From contig CAZOHH010000022.1 in the NCBI GenBank assembly GCA_964579735.1, positions 1 through 32,273 on the forward strand: a stretch of DNA of 32,273 bases, written 5' to 3'. The translations under genes and the position numbers were made by a program. Below, piece after piece: positions 1 through 11,296 of the stretch (positions within the stretch are counted from its first letter, which is position 1; the number at the start of each line of letters is the position of its first letter). The stretch is from CAILLO01 sp964579735 (lineage in GTDB: Bacteria > Bacillota > Clostridia > Saccharofermentanales > UBA5734). Under the pieces are notes generated by a model that was not told the origin of the DNA, ran no database searches, and saw nothing but the letters and a program-made list of their open reading frames with translations.

Positions 1-27
1 CGATTCAACGCAAGGAGTGTGGAGAGC

Positions 28-1974
28 ATGGCTATCATCCAGAAGAAGTCCGTCAAGGATATCGACGTAAAGGGCAAGCGCGTGATCGTGCGCGTGGACT
101 TCAATGTGCCTCAGGACAAGGACGGGAAGATCACCGACGACAAGCGCATCCAGGGCGCGCTGCCCACGATCCGCTACCTCGTCGAGCAGAAGGCGAAGGT
201 GATCCTCGTCTCCCACCTCGGCCGCCCCAAGGGGGGTCCCGAGCCCAAGTACTCCATGAAGCCCGCCTCCGACCGGTTGGCCGAGCTTCTCAAGATGCCC
301 GTGTTACTGGCTGCCGACGTGAACGGCGAGGATGCCAAGGCCAAGGCCGCAGCCCTGCAGGACGGCGAGATCCTGATGCTCGAGAACGTCCGCTTCATGA
401 AGGAAGAGACCAAGAACAAGCCCACTTTCGCCCGTGACCTGGCCTCCATGGCCGACATCTTCGTCAACGACGCCTTCGGCACGGCGCACCGCGCCCATGC
501 CTCCACGGCGGGCCTCGCGAACTACCTGCCGTCCGTCTGCGGCTTCCTGATCCAGCGCGAGATCGACGTGATGGGCGCCGCGCTCGCGAATCCCAAGCGT
601 CCCTTCGTCGCGATCCTCGGCGGCGCCAAGGTCTCCGACAAGATCGCCGTGATCGAGAACCTGCTCAACAAGGTCGACACCCTGATCGTGGGCGGCGGCA
701 TGGCCTACACGTTCATGAAGGCCCAGGGCTTCGGCGTCGGCACCAGCCTCTGCGAGGAAGACAAGGTCGAGCTCGCCAAGGCGCTGATCCAAAAGGCCCA
801 GGAGAAGGGCGTCAAGTTCCTGCTCCCGACCGACAACGTCGTGGCCGACCGCTTCGCCGCGGACGCCACCGCGAAGACCGTCCCCTCCAACGAGATTCCG
901 GACGGCTGGATGGGCCTCGACATCGGCGCCGAAACCGTCAAGGCCTTCGCCGCCGCCATCCAGGGCGCCGGCACCGTGGTCTGGAACGGCCCCATGGGCG
1001 TGTTCGAGTTCGACCGCTTCGCCAACGGCACCCGTGAGGTCGCCCGTGCGGTCGCCGACTCCGGCGCGGTCTCCATCATCGGCGGCGGAGACTCCGCGGC
1101 CGCGGTCGAAATCCTCGGCTTCGCCGACAAGGTCACCCACATCTCCACCGGCGGCGGCGCCTCCCTCGAGTTCCTCGAAGGCAAGGTCCTGCCCGGCATC
1201 GACTGCCTCATGGACAAGAACCCACGCCGCACCCTCGTCGCCGGCAACTGGAAGATGAACAAGGGCCCGGGGGACGCCGTCAAGTTCGCCGAGCTGCTGA
1301 AGCCCCGCCTTGCGGATGCCGTCGCCGAGATCGTCGTCGCACCGCCGTTCGTCTCCCTGTCCGCGCTCCAGGAAACCCTCGCCTTCACCAACATCAAGCT
1401 GGCCGCGCAGAACTGCCATTTCGAGGAGAAGGGCGCCTTCACCGGCGAGGTCTCCTGCGCCATGCTCGCCGACATGGGCATCCCCTACGTCGTGATCGGC
1501 CACAGCGAGCGTCGCCAGTACTTCGCCGAGACCGACGAGACCGTCAACAAGAAGATCCACGCCGCCCTGAAGTGGGGCCTGCGCCCGATCGTCTGCTGCG
1601 GCGAGTCCCTGGCCCAGCGCGAGGCCGGCGAGACCGAGTCCCTCGTGAAGAGCCAGGTCGAGAAGGCCCTCGAGGGCGTTCCGGCCGCCAAGATGATGTT
1701 CATCACCATCGCCTATGAGCCCATCTGGGCCATCGGCACCGGCCGCGTGGCCACCGACGCCCAGGCCCAGGAAGTCTGCGCCCTCGTGCGCGCCACCGTG
1801 AAGAAGCTCTACGGCGCGGCCGTGGCGGAAGCCCTGCGCGTCCAGTACGGTGGCAGCGTCTCCGCGGACAGCGCGGCCGGACTGTTCGGAATGCCCGACA
1901 TCGACGGCGGTCTCGTGGGCGGCGCCTCCCTGAAGGAAGACGACTTCGCCGCCATCGTGAAGGCCGGCACCTGA
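28..1974 (+). CDS. pgk-tpiA: Bifunctional phosphoglycerate kinase / triosephosphate isomerase fusion
   Basis: This 648-residue cytoplasmic protein joins two glycolytic enzymes in one reading frame. Residues 1 to about 397 are phosphoglycerate kinase (1,3-bisphosphoglycerate + ADP to 3-phosphoglycerate + ATP), with RVDFNVP near residue 22, HLGRP, GGAKVSDK and the nucleotide-binding GGGDSAAAVE. Residues about 401-648 are a full-length triosephosphate isomerase, with Lys409 in NWKMN, His492 in GHSERR and Glu564 in AYEPIWAIGTG, so all catalytic residues are present. The linker is only a few residues. ATG at 28 is preferred over GTG at 19 because AAGGAG at 12-17 is well spaced for it. Fusion of these two enzymes is known from Thermotoga maritima. 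An in-frame ATG at 1210 sits just before the isomerase part and could give a separate isomerase. gpmI follows on the same strand. Confidence 0.97.
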   Translation: MAIIQKKSVKDIDVKGKRVIVRVDFNVPQDKDGKITDDKRIQGALPTIRYLVEQKAKVILVSHLGRPKGGPEPKYSMKPASDRLAELLKMPVLLAADVNGEDAKAKAAALQDGEILMLENVRFMKEETKNKPTFARDLASMADIFVNDAFGTAHRAHASTAGLANYLPSVCGFLIQREIDVMGAALANPKRPFVAILGGAKVSDKIAVIENLLNKVDTLIVGGGMAYTFMKAQGFGVGTSLCEEDKVELAKALIQKAQEKGVKFLLPTDNVVADRFAADATAKTVPSNEIPDGWMGLDIGAETVKAFAAAIQGAGTVVWNGPMGVFEFDRFANGTREVARAVADSGAVSIIGGGDSAAAVEILGFADKVTHISTGGGASLEFLEGKVLPGIDCLMDKNPRRTLVAGNWKMNKGPGDAVKFAELLKPRLADAVAEIVVAPPFVSLSALQETLAFTNIKLAAQNCHFEEKGAFTGEVSCAMLADMGIPYVVIGHSERRQYFAETDETVNKKIHAALKWGLRPIVCCGESLAQREAGETESLVKSQVEKALEGVPAAKMMFITIAYEPIWAIGTGRVATDAQAQEVCALVRATVKKLYGAAVAEALRVQYGGSVSADSAAGLFGMPDIDGGLVGGASLKEDDFAAIVKAGT

Positions 1975-2010
1975 TTCCGTACGTGGGACTGCCGTAGCCC
2001 CTCGCCAAGG

Positions 2011-2031
2011 AAGGCCGGGATTCCCGGCCTT
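2011..2031 (+). terminator. Hairpin after pgk-tpiA
   Basis: A 9-bp perfect GC-rich stem (AAGGCCGGG / CCCGGCCTT) with a 3-base loop lies between pgk-tpiA and gpmI. Only three T follow, so it may be a weak or attenuating terminator rather than a full stop. Confidence 0.5.
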
Positions 2032-2081
2032 TCCGCGCGAATCCGGCCGCCATGCGAAGCGGCGAAGGAAAGGACCTTTAC

Positions 2082-3638
2082 ATGAACGTTCCCGCCAGAC
2101 GCCCCGTCCTCCTGATGATCCTCGACGGCTACGGGTACAGCCCCGACACGGTCGGAAACGCCGTGTTCCAGTCGAAGCATCCCAACCTGCTGCGCCTCGC
2201 CTCCGACTGGCCCTCGTCCCTGCTGCGCACGAGCGGCATGGACGTCGGTCTGCCTCGCGGGCAGATGGGCAACAGCGAAGTCGGCCACACCAACATCGGC
2301 GCCGGCCGCATCGTCTATCAGGAGCTGACGCGCATCACCAAGGAGATCGAGGAGGGCGGCTTCTTCCTGAAGAAGGAGTTCCTCGACGCCATCGCGGCCG
2401 CGAAGGCCAACGGCGGCAAGCTCCACCTCTTCGGATTGCTTTCCGACGGCGGCGTCCACAGCCACGACACCCACCTCCACGCCCTGCTGCGCCTCGCGAA
2501 GCAGGAGGGGATGGCCGACCGCACCTTCGTCCACGCCTTCTACGACGGCCGCGACGTCCCGCCGGACTCCGCGCTGGGCTTCACCCAGGCCCTCGTTGCG
2601 AAGATGGCCGAAATCGGCTGCGGCCGGATCGCCACGCTGATGGGCCGCTACTACGCCATGGACCGCGACAACCGCTGGGACCGCGTGCAGAAGGCCTACG
2701 ACGCCATGGTGCTCGGGGAGGGCGTGTCCGCGACCGACCCGGTGCAGGCCGTGGCCGATTCCTACGCTTCCGGCGTGCAGGACGAATTCGTGCTTCCTAC
2801 GGTCGTGAAGGAGAACGGGAAGCCCGTGGCCACCATCTCCGCCGGGGACTCCGTCGTGTTCTTCAATTTCCGGCCCGACCGCGCCCGGGAGATCACCCGC
2901 GCTTTCATGCAGCCCGACTTCGCCGGCTTCCCGCGTGCCCTCGGATGCTTCCCTCTGCACTACGTGTGCATGACCCAGTACGACCGGACCTTCCTGGAGT
3001 TCCCAGGCGTCTCCTTCGCCTACCTGCCGGAGAACCTGGACAACACCTTCGGCGAGACGCTCGGACGGCTCGGCCTCACCCAGTTGCGGATCGCCGAGAC
3101 CGAGAAGTACGCCCACGTGACGTTCTTCTTCAACGGCGGCGTCGAGAAGGAGTACCCGGGCGAGGACCGCTGCCTCGTGCCTTCGCCCAAGGTCGCGACG
3201 TATGACCAGAAGCCCGAGATGAGCGCCTACGAGGTCGCCGACCAGTGCGTCGCGCGCATCGAATCCGGGAAGTACGACGTGATCGTCCTCAACTTCGCGA
3301 ACTGCGACATGGTGGGTCATACCGGCTTCATGGACGCTGCGATGAAGGCCGTCGAAGCCGTGGACGCATGCGCCGGCAAGGTCGCGGACGCGGTGCTCGC
3401 AAGGGGCGGCGTCGTGCTTCTGACCGCCGACCACGGCAACGCCGAGCAGATGATCGACCCCGAATCCGGTGGACCCTTCACGGCGCACACGATCAACCCG
3501 GTCCCGTTCGTGCTTGCCGGCATCCCGGGCGTGACCGTGCGAGACGGGCGCCTGGCCGACCTCGCACCCACCATGCTCGACATTCTCGGCATCCCGAAAC
3601 CCGTCGAGATGACCGGGGAAACGCTCATCGTCCGGTGA
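2082..3638 (+). CDS. gpmI: 2,3-bisphosphoglycerate-independent phosphoglycerate mutase
   Basis: The enzyme interconverts 3- and 2-phosphoglycerate in the cytoplasm using two metal ions and a phosphoserine intermediate. The 518-residue product has the usual family length. Visible motifs are the N-terminal metal site LMILDGYGYSP, MGNSEVGHTNIGAGR with the catalytic Ser at residue 65, HDTHLHALL, DGRDVPP, GRYYAMDRDNRWDR, NFRPDRAREI, NFANCDMVGHTG and TADHGNAEQM. ATG at 2082 was chosen because GAAGGAAAGG at 2064-2073 precedes it and the protein then starts just before the conserved metal site. An in-frame ATG at 2052 would add ten unconserved residues. It follows pgk-tpiA after a hairpin and precedes the pyruvate oxidoreductase gene, in line with a lower-glycolysis cluster. 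Confidence 0.96.
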   Translation: MNVPARRPVLLMILDGYGYSPDTVGNAVFQSKHPNLLRLASDWPSSLLRTSGMDVGLPRGQMGNSEVGHTNIGAGRIVYQELTRITKEIEEGGFFLKKEFLDAIAAAKANGGKLHLFGLLSDGGVHSHDTHLHALLRLAKQEGMADRTFVHAFYDGRDVPPDSALGFTQALVAKMAEIGCGRIATLMGRYYAMDRDNRWDRVQKAYDAMVLGEGVSATDPVQAVADSYASGVQDEFVLPTVVKENGKPVATISAGDSVVFFNFRPDRAREITRAFMQPDFAGFPRALGCFPLHYVCMTQYDRTFLEFPGVSFAYLPENLDNTFGETLGRLGLTQLRIAETEKYAHVTFFFNGGVEKEYPGEDRCLVPSPKVATYDQKPEMSAYEVADQCVARIESGKYDVIVLNFANCDMVGHTGFMDAAMKAVEAVDACAGKVADAVLARGGVVLLTADHGNAEQMIDPESGGPFTAHTINPVPFVLAGIPGVTVRDGRLADLAPTMLDILGIPKPVEMTGETLIVR

Positions 3639-3673
3639 AGCAACGTGTTCCAGCGGTGGACGGCACCGCGATA

Positions 3674-3682
3674 TGGTATACT
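3674..3682 (+). promoter_or_regulatory. Extended -10 promoter for pyruvate:ferredoxin oxidoreductase
   Basis: TGGTATACT gives an extended -10 (TATACT at 3677-3682 with TGG before it), 44 bases before the start codon. No good -35 is visible, which fits an extended -10 promoter. The same TGGTAnnnT form recurs before many genes in this window. Confidence 0.65.
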
Positions 3683-3726
3683 GCTATTGGCTTTTTCAAA
3701 ACCTTGAACCATAAAGGAGAACCGAC

Positions 3727-7263
<3,537 letters not shown>

Positions 7264-7283
7264 CGTCCGCACCCCCGGCATGC

Positions 7284-7317
7284 AAGGCGCCCGTCCCCTC
7301 CGGGGGGCGGGCGCCTT
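7284..7317 (+). terminator. Terminator after the pyruvate oxidoreductase gene
   Basis: A 10-bp perfect outer stem (AAGGCGCCCG / CGGGCGCCTT) with further C/G pairing inside starts 21 bases after the stop codon. The T tract is short (CTTCTACT). Confidence 0.75.
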
Positions 7318-7354
7318 CTACTCCTCGGACAGACGGGATACGGCCGTTTCGGGA

Positions 7355-7383
7355 TTGCCAAAGGTGCGGGACCGGAGGATAAT
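7355..7383 (+). promoter_or_regulatory. Sigma-A type promoter for dnaD-dnaC
   Basis: TTGCCA at 7355-7360 and GATAAT at 7378-7383 are separated by exactly 17 bases, 61 bases before the dnaD-like start. This is one of the few promoters here with both a good -35 and a good -10. Confidence 0.7.
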
Positions 7384-7444
7384 CAAGGAACTTTCCTAGA
7401 TTCTCGAAGATCAATGGATGCACTCCGGAGGGCTTGGCCGACAG

Positions 7445-8645
7445 ATGCAGATCGATGAAAGCCGCAAGCTCCTGTTCTCCGACACCCTGGTGCCGGACAT
7501 CTTCATCACCGAATATCTCCCCACGCTGGACGGCCTCGCCGTCAAGCTCTACCTCTATGCCCTCTTCGCCGCACGCAACCGGCGAACGCTTTCCGAAGCG
7601 GAGATCGCACGCCGGCTCGGCGTGGACCCGGATGCCGTTCGTGGCGCTACCGCGCAGCTTTCCGCCGCGGGTCTCGTCCAGATCAAGGAACGCGGGTTCG
7701 AGATCGTCGACGTGAAGGAAGCCGAGGTCGCCAAGATCTATCGGCCCCGCACCTCGGTCGACCCCGGCACGGTCGCCGCCACCGACGGCGGACCGGCCGC
7801 CGCACCCGATGCAAGGCGCACGGCTCGCGAGAAGCTGCTGGGCGACATCGCCAAGACCTTCTTCCAAGGGCTCATGTCGCCTTCGTGGTATGGCGAGATC
7901 GAGACCTGGTTCGATCGCTACCGCTTCGAGCCGGAGGTGATCTATGCCCTGTTCCAGTACTGCGCCCGCAGGGGCAAGCTCGACGGCCGCGCGTATATCG
8001 CGAAGGTCGCCGAAAGCTGGTCCTCCCGCGGCATCCTGACCTTCGCGGACCTGAGCGCCTATTTCTCCCTGCACGACAAGGTCTCCGGAATCGGCCGCAA
8101 GGTGGGAAAGAAACTGCGCAAGGGGATGACCGAATACGACGAGGAGAAGGTCGCGATCTGGGTGGAGAAGATGGGGTACGACTTCGACGTGATCGAACTC
8201 GCGCTGCGCCGCACGGTCAAGCTCCAGAATCCCAACCTCGACTACGTCGGCCGGATCCTCGAGGAGTGGTTCGCCGCCGGATTGAAAAACCCGGAGGATG
8301 TCGAGCGCTACGAGTCCGAACGGGTCCGTCGCCTCTCTGCCGAGCGCTCGGCCGGGCGTGCGCCGTTCGCGGGCGCCGTCGCTCCGAGCCGACCCCGCAA
8401 CGCCGGCAACTTCGACCAGCGCGTCTACTCCGACGAATACCTGAGCAGCCTGTACGACGAGGTCCCGCCGACGGATACCACGGAGCAGGACTCCNNNNNN
8501 NNNNNNNNNNNNNNNNNNNNNNNNNNNNNNNNNNNNNNNNNNNNNNNNNNNNNNNNNNNNNNNNNNNNNNNNNNNNNNNNNNNNNNNNNNNNNNGAATTT
8601 CCCGGCCAGCTGGATCTGTTCCACATGGAGACGCGCAAGGGATGA
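7445..8645 (+). CDS. DnaD-like replication initiation protein (interrupted by assembly gap)
   Basis: In Bacillota, DnaD helps remodel DnaA-bound origin DNA and recruit the helicase and its loader. The N-terminal part (ITEYLPTLDGLAVKLYLY and the segment after it) matches the DnaD winged-helix domain. Two copies of the DnaB_2 domain follow, the first around FQGLMSPSWYGEIETWFDRY and the second around YDEEKVAIWVEKMGYDFD, ending in the Y-I-W-G pattern DYVGRILEEWFAAG. The start at 7445 is preferred over ATG 7418 because GGAGGG at 7427-7432 precedes it, with 12 bases of spacing. After the 100-N gap, a short open tail (GQLDLFHMETRKG) reaches TGA at 8643-8645, overlapping the next ATG. The tail is in frame with the first part only if the true gap is a multiple of three. 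Exact length is therefore unknown. Confidence 0.85.
8495..8594. other. Assembly gap (100 N)
   Basis: Exactly 100 N, a placeholder of unknown true length. Taken literally it fuses the dnaD-like and dnaC-like genes into one false 785-codon frame. Confidence 0.98.
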
Positions 8646-9775
8646 GGAACGGGCTGGAGCGCAGGGTAGCCGCCGTCTATGCGGCTCGACGGGAGAAAGC
8701 GGAGCGCGACCGCGCGGAGCGTGTCCGTTCCGTCCATGCGACCTACCCCGAACTGATTGATTACGACCGGGCCATATCCGACGCAGGAGCCCGCATGCTG
8801 TCCGCCGTCGCAGAACCCGGGCCCATGGCCGCCGCACGGGTCGCCGCCCTCGCCGAGGAAAAGACGCGCCTCGTCGCGAACCGCGGAGCGTACCTTCTCG
8901 GAAGGGACGTCGAACTCGACTTCGACCGGCCCCACTGGATATGCGCGGTCTGCCGCGACACAGGGCTCGTCGACGAGGATCCGCCGACCGGAAACCACCA
9001 GCGCTGCCGATGCCACGATGCGATCCTGATTCCGATGCTGTTCGAACGCGCCAACCTCGGGGTGATCGACGGAATGAGCTTCGAGCGCTTCGACCCGACG
9101 CTGTTCTCGAACCAACCGGACAAGGAGCACTTCCAGTCGGATCTGTCACCCCGCGCCAATATCAACGGAATCCGAAAGGCCTGCGAGACTTTCTGCGACG
9201 AATTCGACGCTCCCGTCACACGGGACATGCTCTTCGTCGGACGACCCGGCACAGGAAAGACCTTCCTCTGCGGTGCCGTGGCGGACCGGATGCTGCAGCG
9301 GACCCGGTCGGTGCTCTATATGAGCGCTCCCAGCCTCTTCGAGGCCATCTCGAACTTCCGGACGCTGACGGCGTCCTTCCATCCGGACGAGGACAGACTG
9401 GAGACCGCGACGGAGACCTACGACCGCATCCTCGAGTGTGAATTGCTGATCATCGACGACCTGGGCACCGAGATGCCTTCCTCCGCACGAATCCCCGAAC
9501 TGCTTTCAGTGCTGAACACCCGCATGGGGCCTCGGCATGGGACCGCTCGGCATACGATCGTCGCCACCAACCTCGAGGCGAAGGACATTCGCGACGGCTA
9601 CGACGAGCGCGTCCTGTCCCGTCTCTACGGCGCCTTCGCGGTATACCGGTTCTACGGGGAAGACCTGCGTCAGACGATGCGCCAGCGCCGCACCTCTGCC
9701 TCGCGGAATATCGCATCCGGTTCGGGACGAGGAGGCGCTACGACACCCCGCCCGGAAGGGACTGCAGGAACCTGA
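8642..9775 (+). CDS. dnaC: DnaC/DnaI-type helicase loader ATPase
   Basis: This 377-residue AAA+ protein would load the replicative helicase onto origin DNA. Visible features are a basic N-terminal helical region, a Cys cluster (CAVCRDTG then CRCH) as in the zinc-binding region of clostridial DnaC/DnaI proteins, Walker A GRPGTGKT at residues 200-207, Walker B LLIIDDLGTE, a sensor-like IVATNL and an arginine-finger-like RVLSRLYG. The start codon overlaps the dnaD-like stop as ATGA (8642-8645), so the two are translationally coupled and form one operon. The last 38 bases overlap the end of the convergent mannose-6-phosphate isomerase gene. A role in loading IstB-type transposition is unlikely because no transposase is nearby. 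Confidence 0.9.
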   Translation: MRNGLERRVAAVYAARREKAERDRAERVRSVHATYPELIDYDRAISDAGARMLSAVAEPGPMAAARVAALAEEKTRLVANRGAYLLGRDVELDFDRPHWICAVCRDTGLVDEDPPTGNHQRCRCHDAILIPMLFERANLGVIDGMSFERFDPTLFSNQPDKEHFQSDLSPRANINGIRKACETFCDEFDAPVTRDMLFVGRPGTGKTFLCGAVADRMLQRTRSVLYMSAPSLFEAISNFRTLTASFHPDEDRLETATETYDRILECELLIIDDLGTEMPSSARIPELLSVLNTRMGPRHGTARHTIVATNLEAKDIRDGYDERVLSRLYGAFAVYRFYGEDLRQTMRQRRTSASRNIASGSGRGGATTPRPEGTAGT

Positions 9776-10763
9776 CCGGACCCTCGACATCGTACCGGCC
9801 GAGCGTGGCGGGAATCAGAAGCGACTCCGACTGGCGGAACTCGACGAAGCCCGGTGCGCCGTCCTCCTGGACGTAGCGGACCTGGCCTGTCCCTTCGACG
9901 GCCGAAAGAATGCGGAACCTCTCACCCTCCGCCATGAAGGTGGCTGCGGCGCCTTGGGCGAGCGTCCACTCCTCGACCTGGAAATAGGCGTTGGATAGGA
10001 GAGGCCGGAATCCGACCGCACCCGTGGTGGAGGCGGCCGACACGGGGATGGGTGCCATGCGGCGCAGGATCGCGTCGGAGGGGTCATCGAAGTCGATCAC
10101 ATCGAGTGCCTGTTCGACATGGAGAGGGCGTGGGTTTCCCATCGCGTCACGGCGTCCGTAGTCGTACACGCGGTAGGTCAGGTCGCAGTTCTGCTGCACC
10201 TCGTAGATCAGGAGACCGGGTCCGATGCCGTGAAGACGCCCCGCCGGGATGTCGACGACATCACCGGGGAACACAGGCGCGAAACGGAGCAGGGTTTCGC
10301 TTCGACCCTCCGCGATCGCTTCGGCGAACCGCGCCCGCGTGGTGCCGGGCTTCAGGCCGACGACGAGTTTGGAGCCGGGTGCGGCCGCGACGACGTACCA
10401 CATCTCGTTCTTGCCATGGGACCAACCCTCGTGGACCTGGGCATAGGCGTCGTCGGGGTGGACCTGGATGGATAGGGATTCGCGGGCATCGATGAACTTC
10501 GCCAGAAGGGGGAAGTCCGTGCCATTGTCGGCGACGACGCGACGGCCGAGCAACGCCTCGCCGAAGCGGGCGACCAGGTCGGGCAGCGGGATGCCGGCCA
10601 GGGAGCCGTCCAGGACGACGGAGGGGCCGTTGGGGTGACAGGAGACCTCCCAGGACTCGGCCAGGATGCCGGGCGTCGGAATGGGGCCACGCAGGCTCTC
10701 CAGAGACCGTCCTCCCCAGGGGTAGTCCTTGTAGACGGGCAGGAAGCGAAGGGGATAGAGCAT
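9738..10763 (-). CDS. manA: Class I mannose-6-phosphate isomerase
   Basis: The enzyme interconverts mannose 6-phosphate and fructose 6-phosphate, feeding mannose into glycolysis or supplying mannose for polysaccharides. The 341-residue product has the cupin-type metal-binding motifs of the family: VYKDYPWGG at the N-terminus, LLAKFIDARESLSIQVHPDD with metal-binding His, GKNEMWYVV with metal-binding Glu, and VDIPAGRLHGIGPG with a third ligand. Length and motifs resemble the short class I enzymes of Bacillota. The start is set by AGGAGGT five bases upstream. It is divergent from acpS and convergent with dnaC, overlapping the latter by 38 bases. Confidence 0.93.
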   Translation of the reverse strand: MLYPLRFLPVYKDYPWGGRSLESLRGPIPTPGILAESWEVSCHPNGPSVVLDGSLAGIPLPDLVARFGEALLGRRVVADNGTDFPLLAKFIDARESLSIQVHPDDAYAQVHEGWSHGKNEMWYVVAAAPGSKLVVGLKPGTTRARFAEAIAEGRSETLLRFAPVFPGDVVDIPAGRLHGIGPGLLIYEVQQNCDLTYRVYDYGRRDAMGNPRPLHVEQALDVIDFDDPSDAILRRMAPIPVSAASTTGAVGFRPLLSNAYFQVEEWTLAQGAAATFMAEGERFRILSAVEGTGQVRYVQEDGAPGFVEFRQSESLLIPATLGRYDVEGPVRFLQSLPGGVS

Positions 10764-10812
10764 GGGTACCTCCTGGTAAGGGCGCCGGTGTTGGGCTGGC
10801 GCGAGGGGCTTG

Positions 10813-10821
10813 TGGTAGAAT
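10813..10821 (+). promoter_or_regulatory. Extended -10 promoter for acpS
   Basis: TGGTAGAAT (TAGAAT at 10816-10821) lies 37 bases before acpS. TTGGGC at 10791-10796 could serve as a loose -35 at 19 bases. It is arranged face to face with the manA -10. Confidence 0.65.
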
Positions 10822-10835
10822 GGCGTTGCATCAAG

Positions 10836-10841
10836 ATTATA
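10836..10841 (-). promoter_or_regulatory. Consensus -10 for manA, overlapping the acpS promoter
   Basis: The reverse strand reads TATAAT here, 72 bases before the manA start. Both this and the acpS -10 predict initiation near 10829, so the two promoters should exclude each other. No convincing -35 is visible. Confidence 0.5.
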
Positions 10842-10858
10842 CGACAAGAGGAGGGTCC

Positions 10859-11296
10859 ATGGGTCTTCGCTGCGGCATCGACATCGCCAGCATCCAACGC
10901 ATTCGAGCCGCCGTGCTGCGGCAGGGCGAGGCTTTTCTGCGCAAGACCTATACCCCGGCCGAACTGGACTACTGCCTCGCCCGCGGCGACGAGAGTCGCT
11001 ACGAGTCGCTGGCTGTCCGCTATGCAGCCAAGGAGGCGGTGGGCAAGGCTCTCGGCACCGGGCTCATGCGCAACGGCATCGCCCTTTCCGACATCGAAAT
11101 CCTTCGGGACGAATACGGCACGCCCTCCGTCCACCTGTCCGGCGCGGCCCTTGCCACCTTCGAGGCGCTTGGCGGCGAGGAGATCGCCATCAGCCTCTCC
11201 CATGAAGGAGATGTGGCCGCGGCCAACTGCGTCCTGACCACGAAGCTCGGGTCAGCCCCGAAGCCGACCCGCCCCGCCCAGGAAGGCCGCGCGTGA
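10859..11296 (+). CDS. acpS: Holo-[acyl-carrier-protein] synthase
   Basis: The enzyme moves 4'-phosphopantetheine from coenzyme A to a serine of acyl carrier protein, which activates it for fatty acid synthesis. The 145-residue product carries the family signatures CGIDIASIQRI with Asp8 and VRYAAKEAVGKALGTG with Glu59, the two magnesium ligands, and a conserved C-terminal SLSHEGDVAAANCV. An AGGAGG at 10849-10854 sits only four bases before ATG 10859. The downstream gene starts at a GTG that overlaps this gene's stop codon (GTGA), so the two are coupled. The C-terminal tail after residue 130 is extended and Pro/Lys-rich compared with the core family. Confidence 0.94.
   Translation: MGLRCGIDIASIQRIRAAVLRQGEAFLRKTYTPAELDYCLARGDESRYESLAVRYAAKEAVGKALGTGLMRNGIALSDIEILRDEYGTPSVHLSGAALATFEALGGEEIAISLSHEGDVAAANCVLTTKLGSAPKPTRPAQEGRA

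Noticed and set aside
304..1560. A 418-codon antisense frame across both halves of the kinase/isomerase fusion
   Set aside because: No recognisable motif, shadow composition, and the opposite strand is a confident gene.
7418..9775. A single 785-codon DnaD-DnaC fusion protein
   Set aside because: It depends on the arbitrary length of the N gap. The tail reaching TGA 8645 and the ATGA overlap show two genes.
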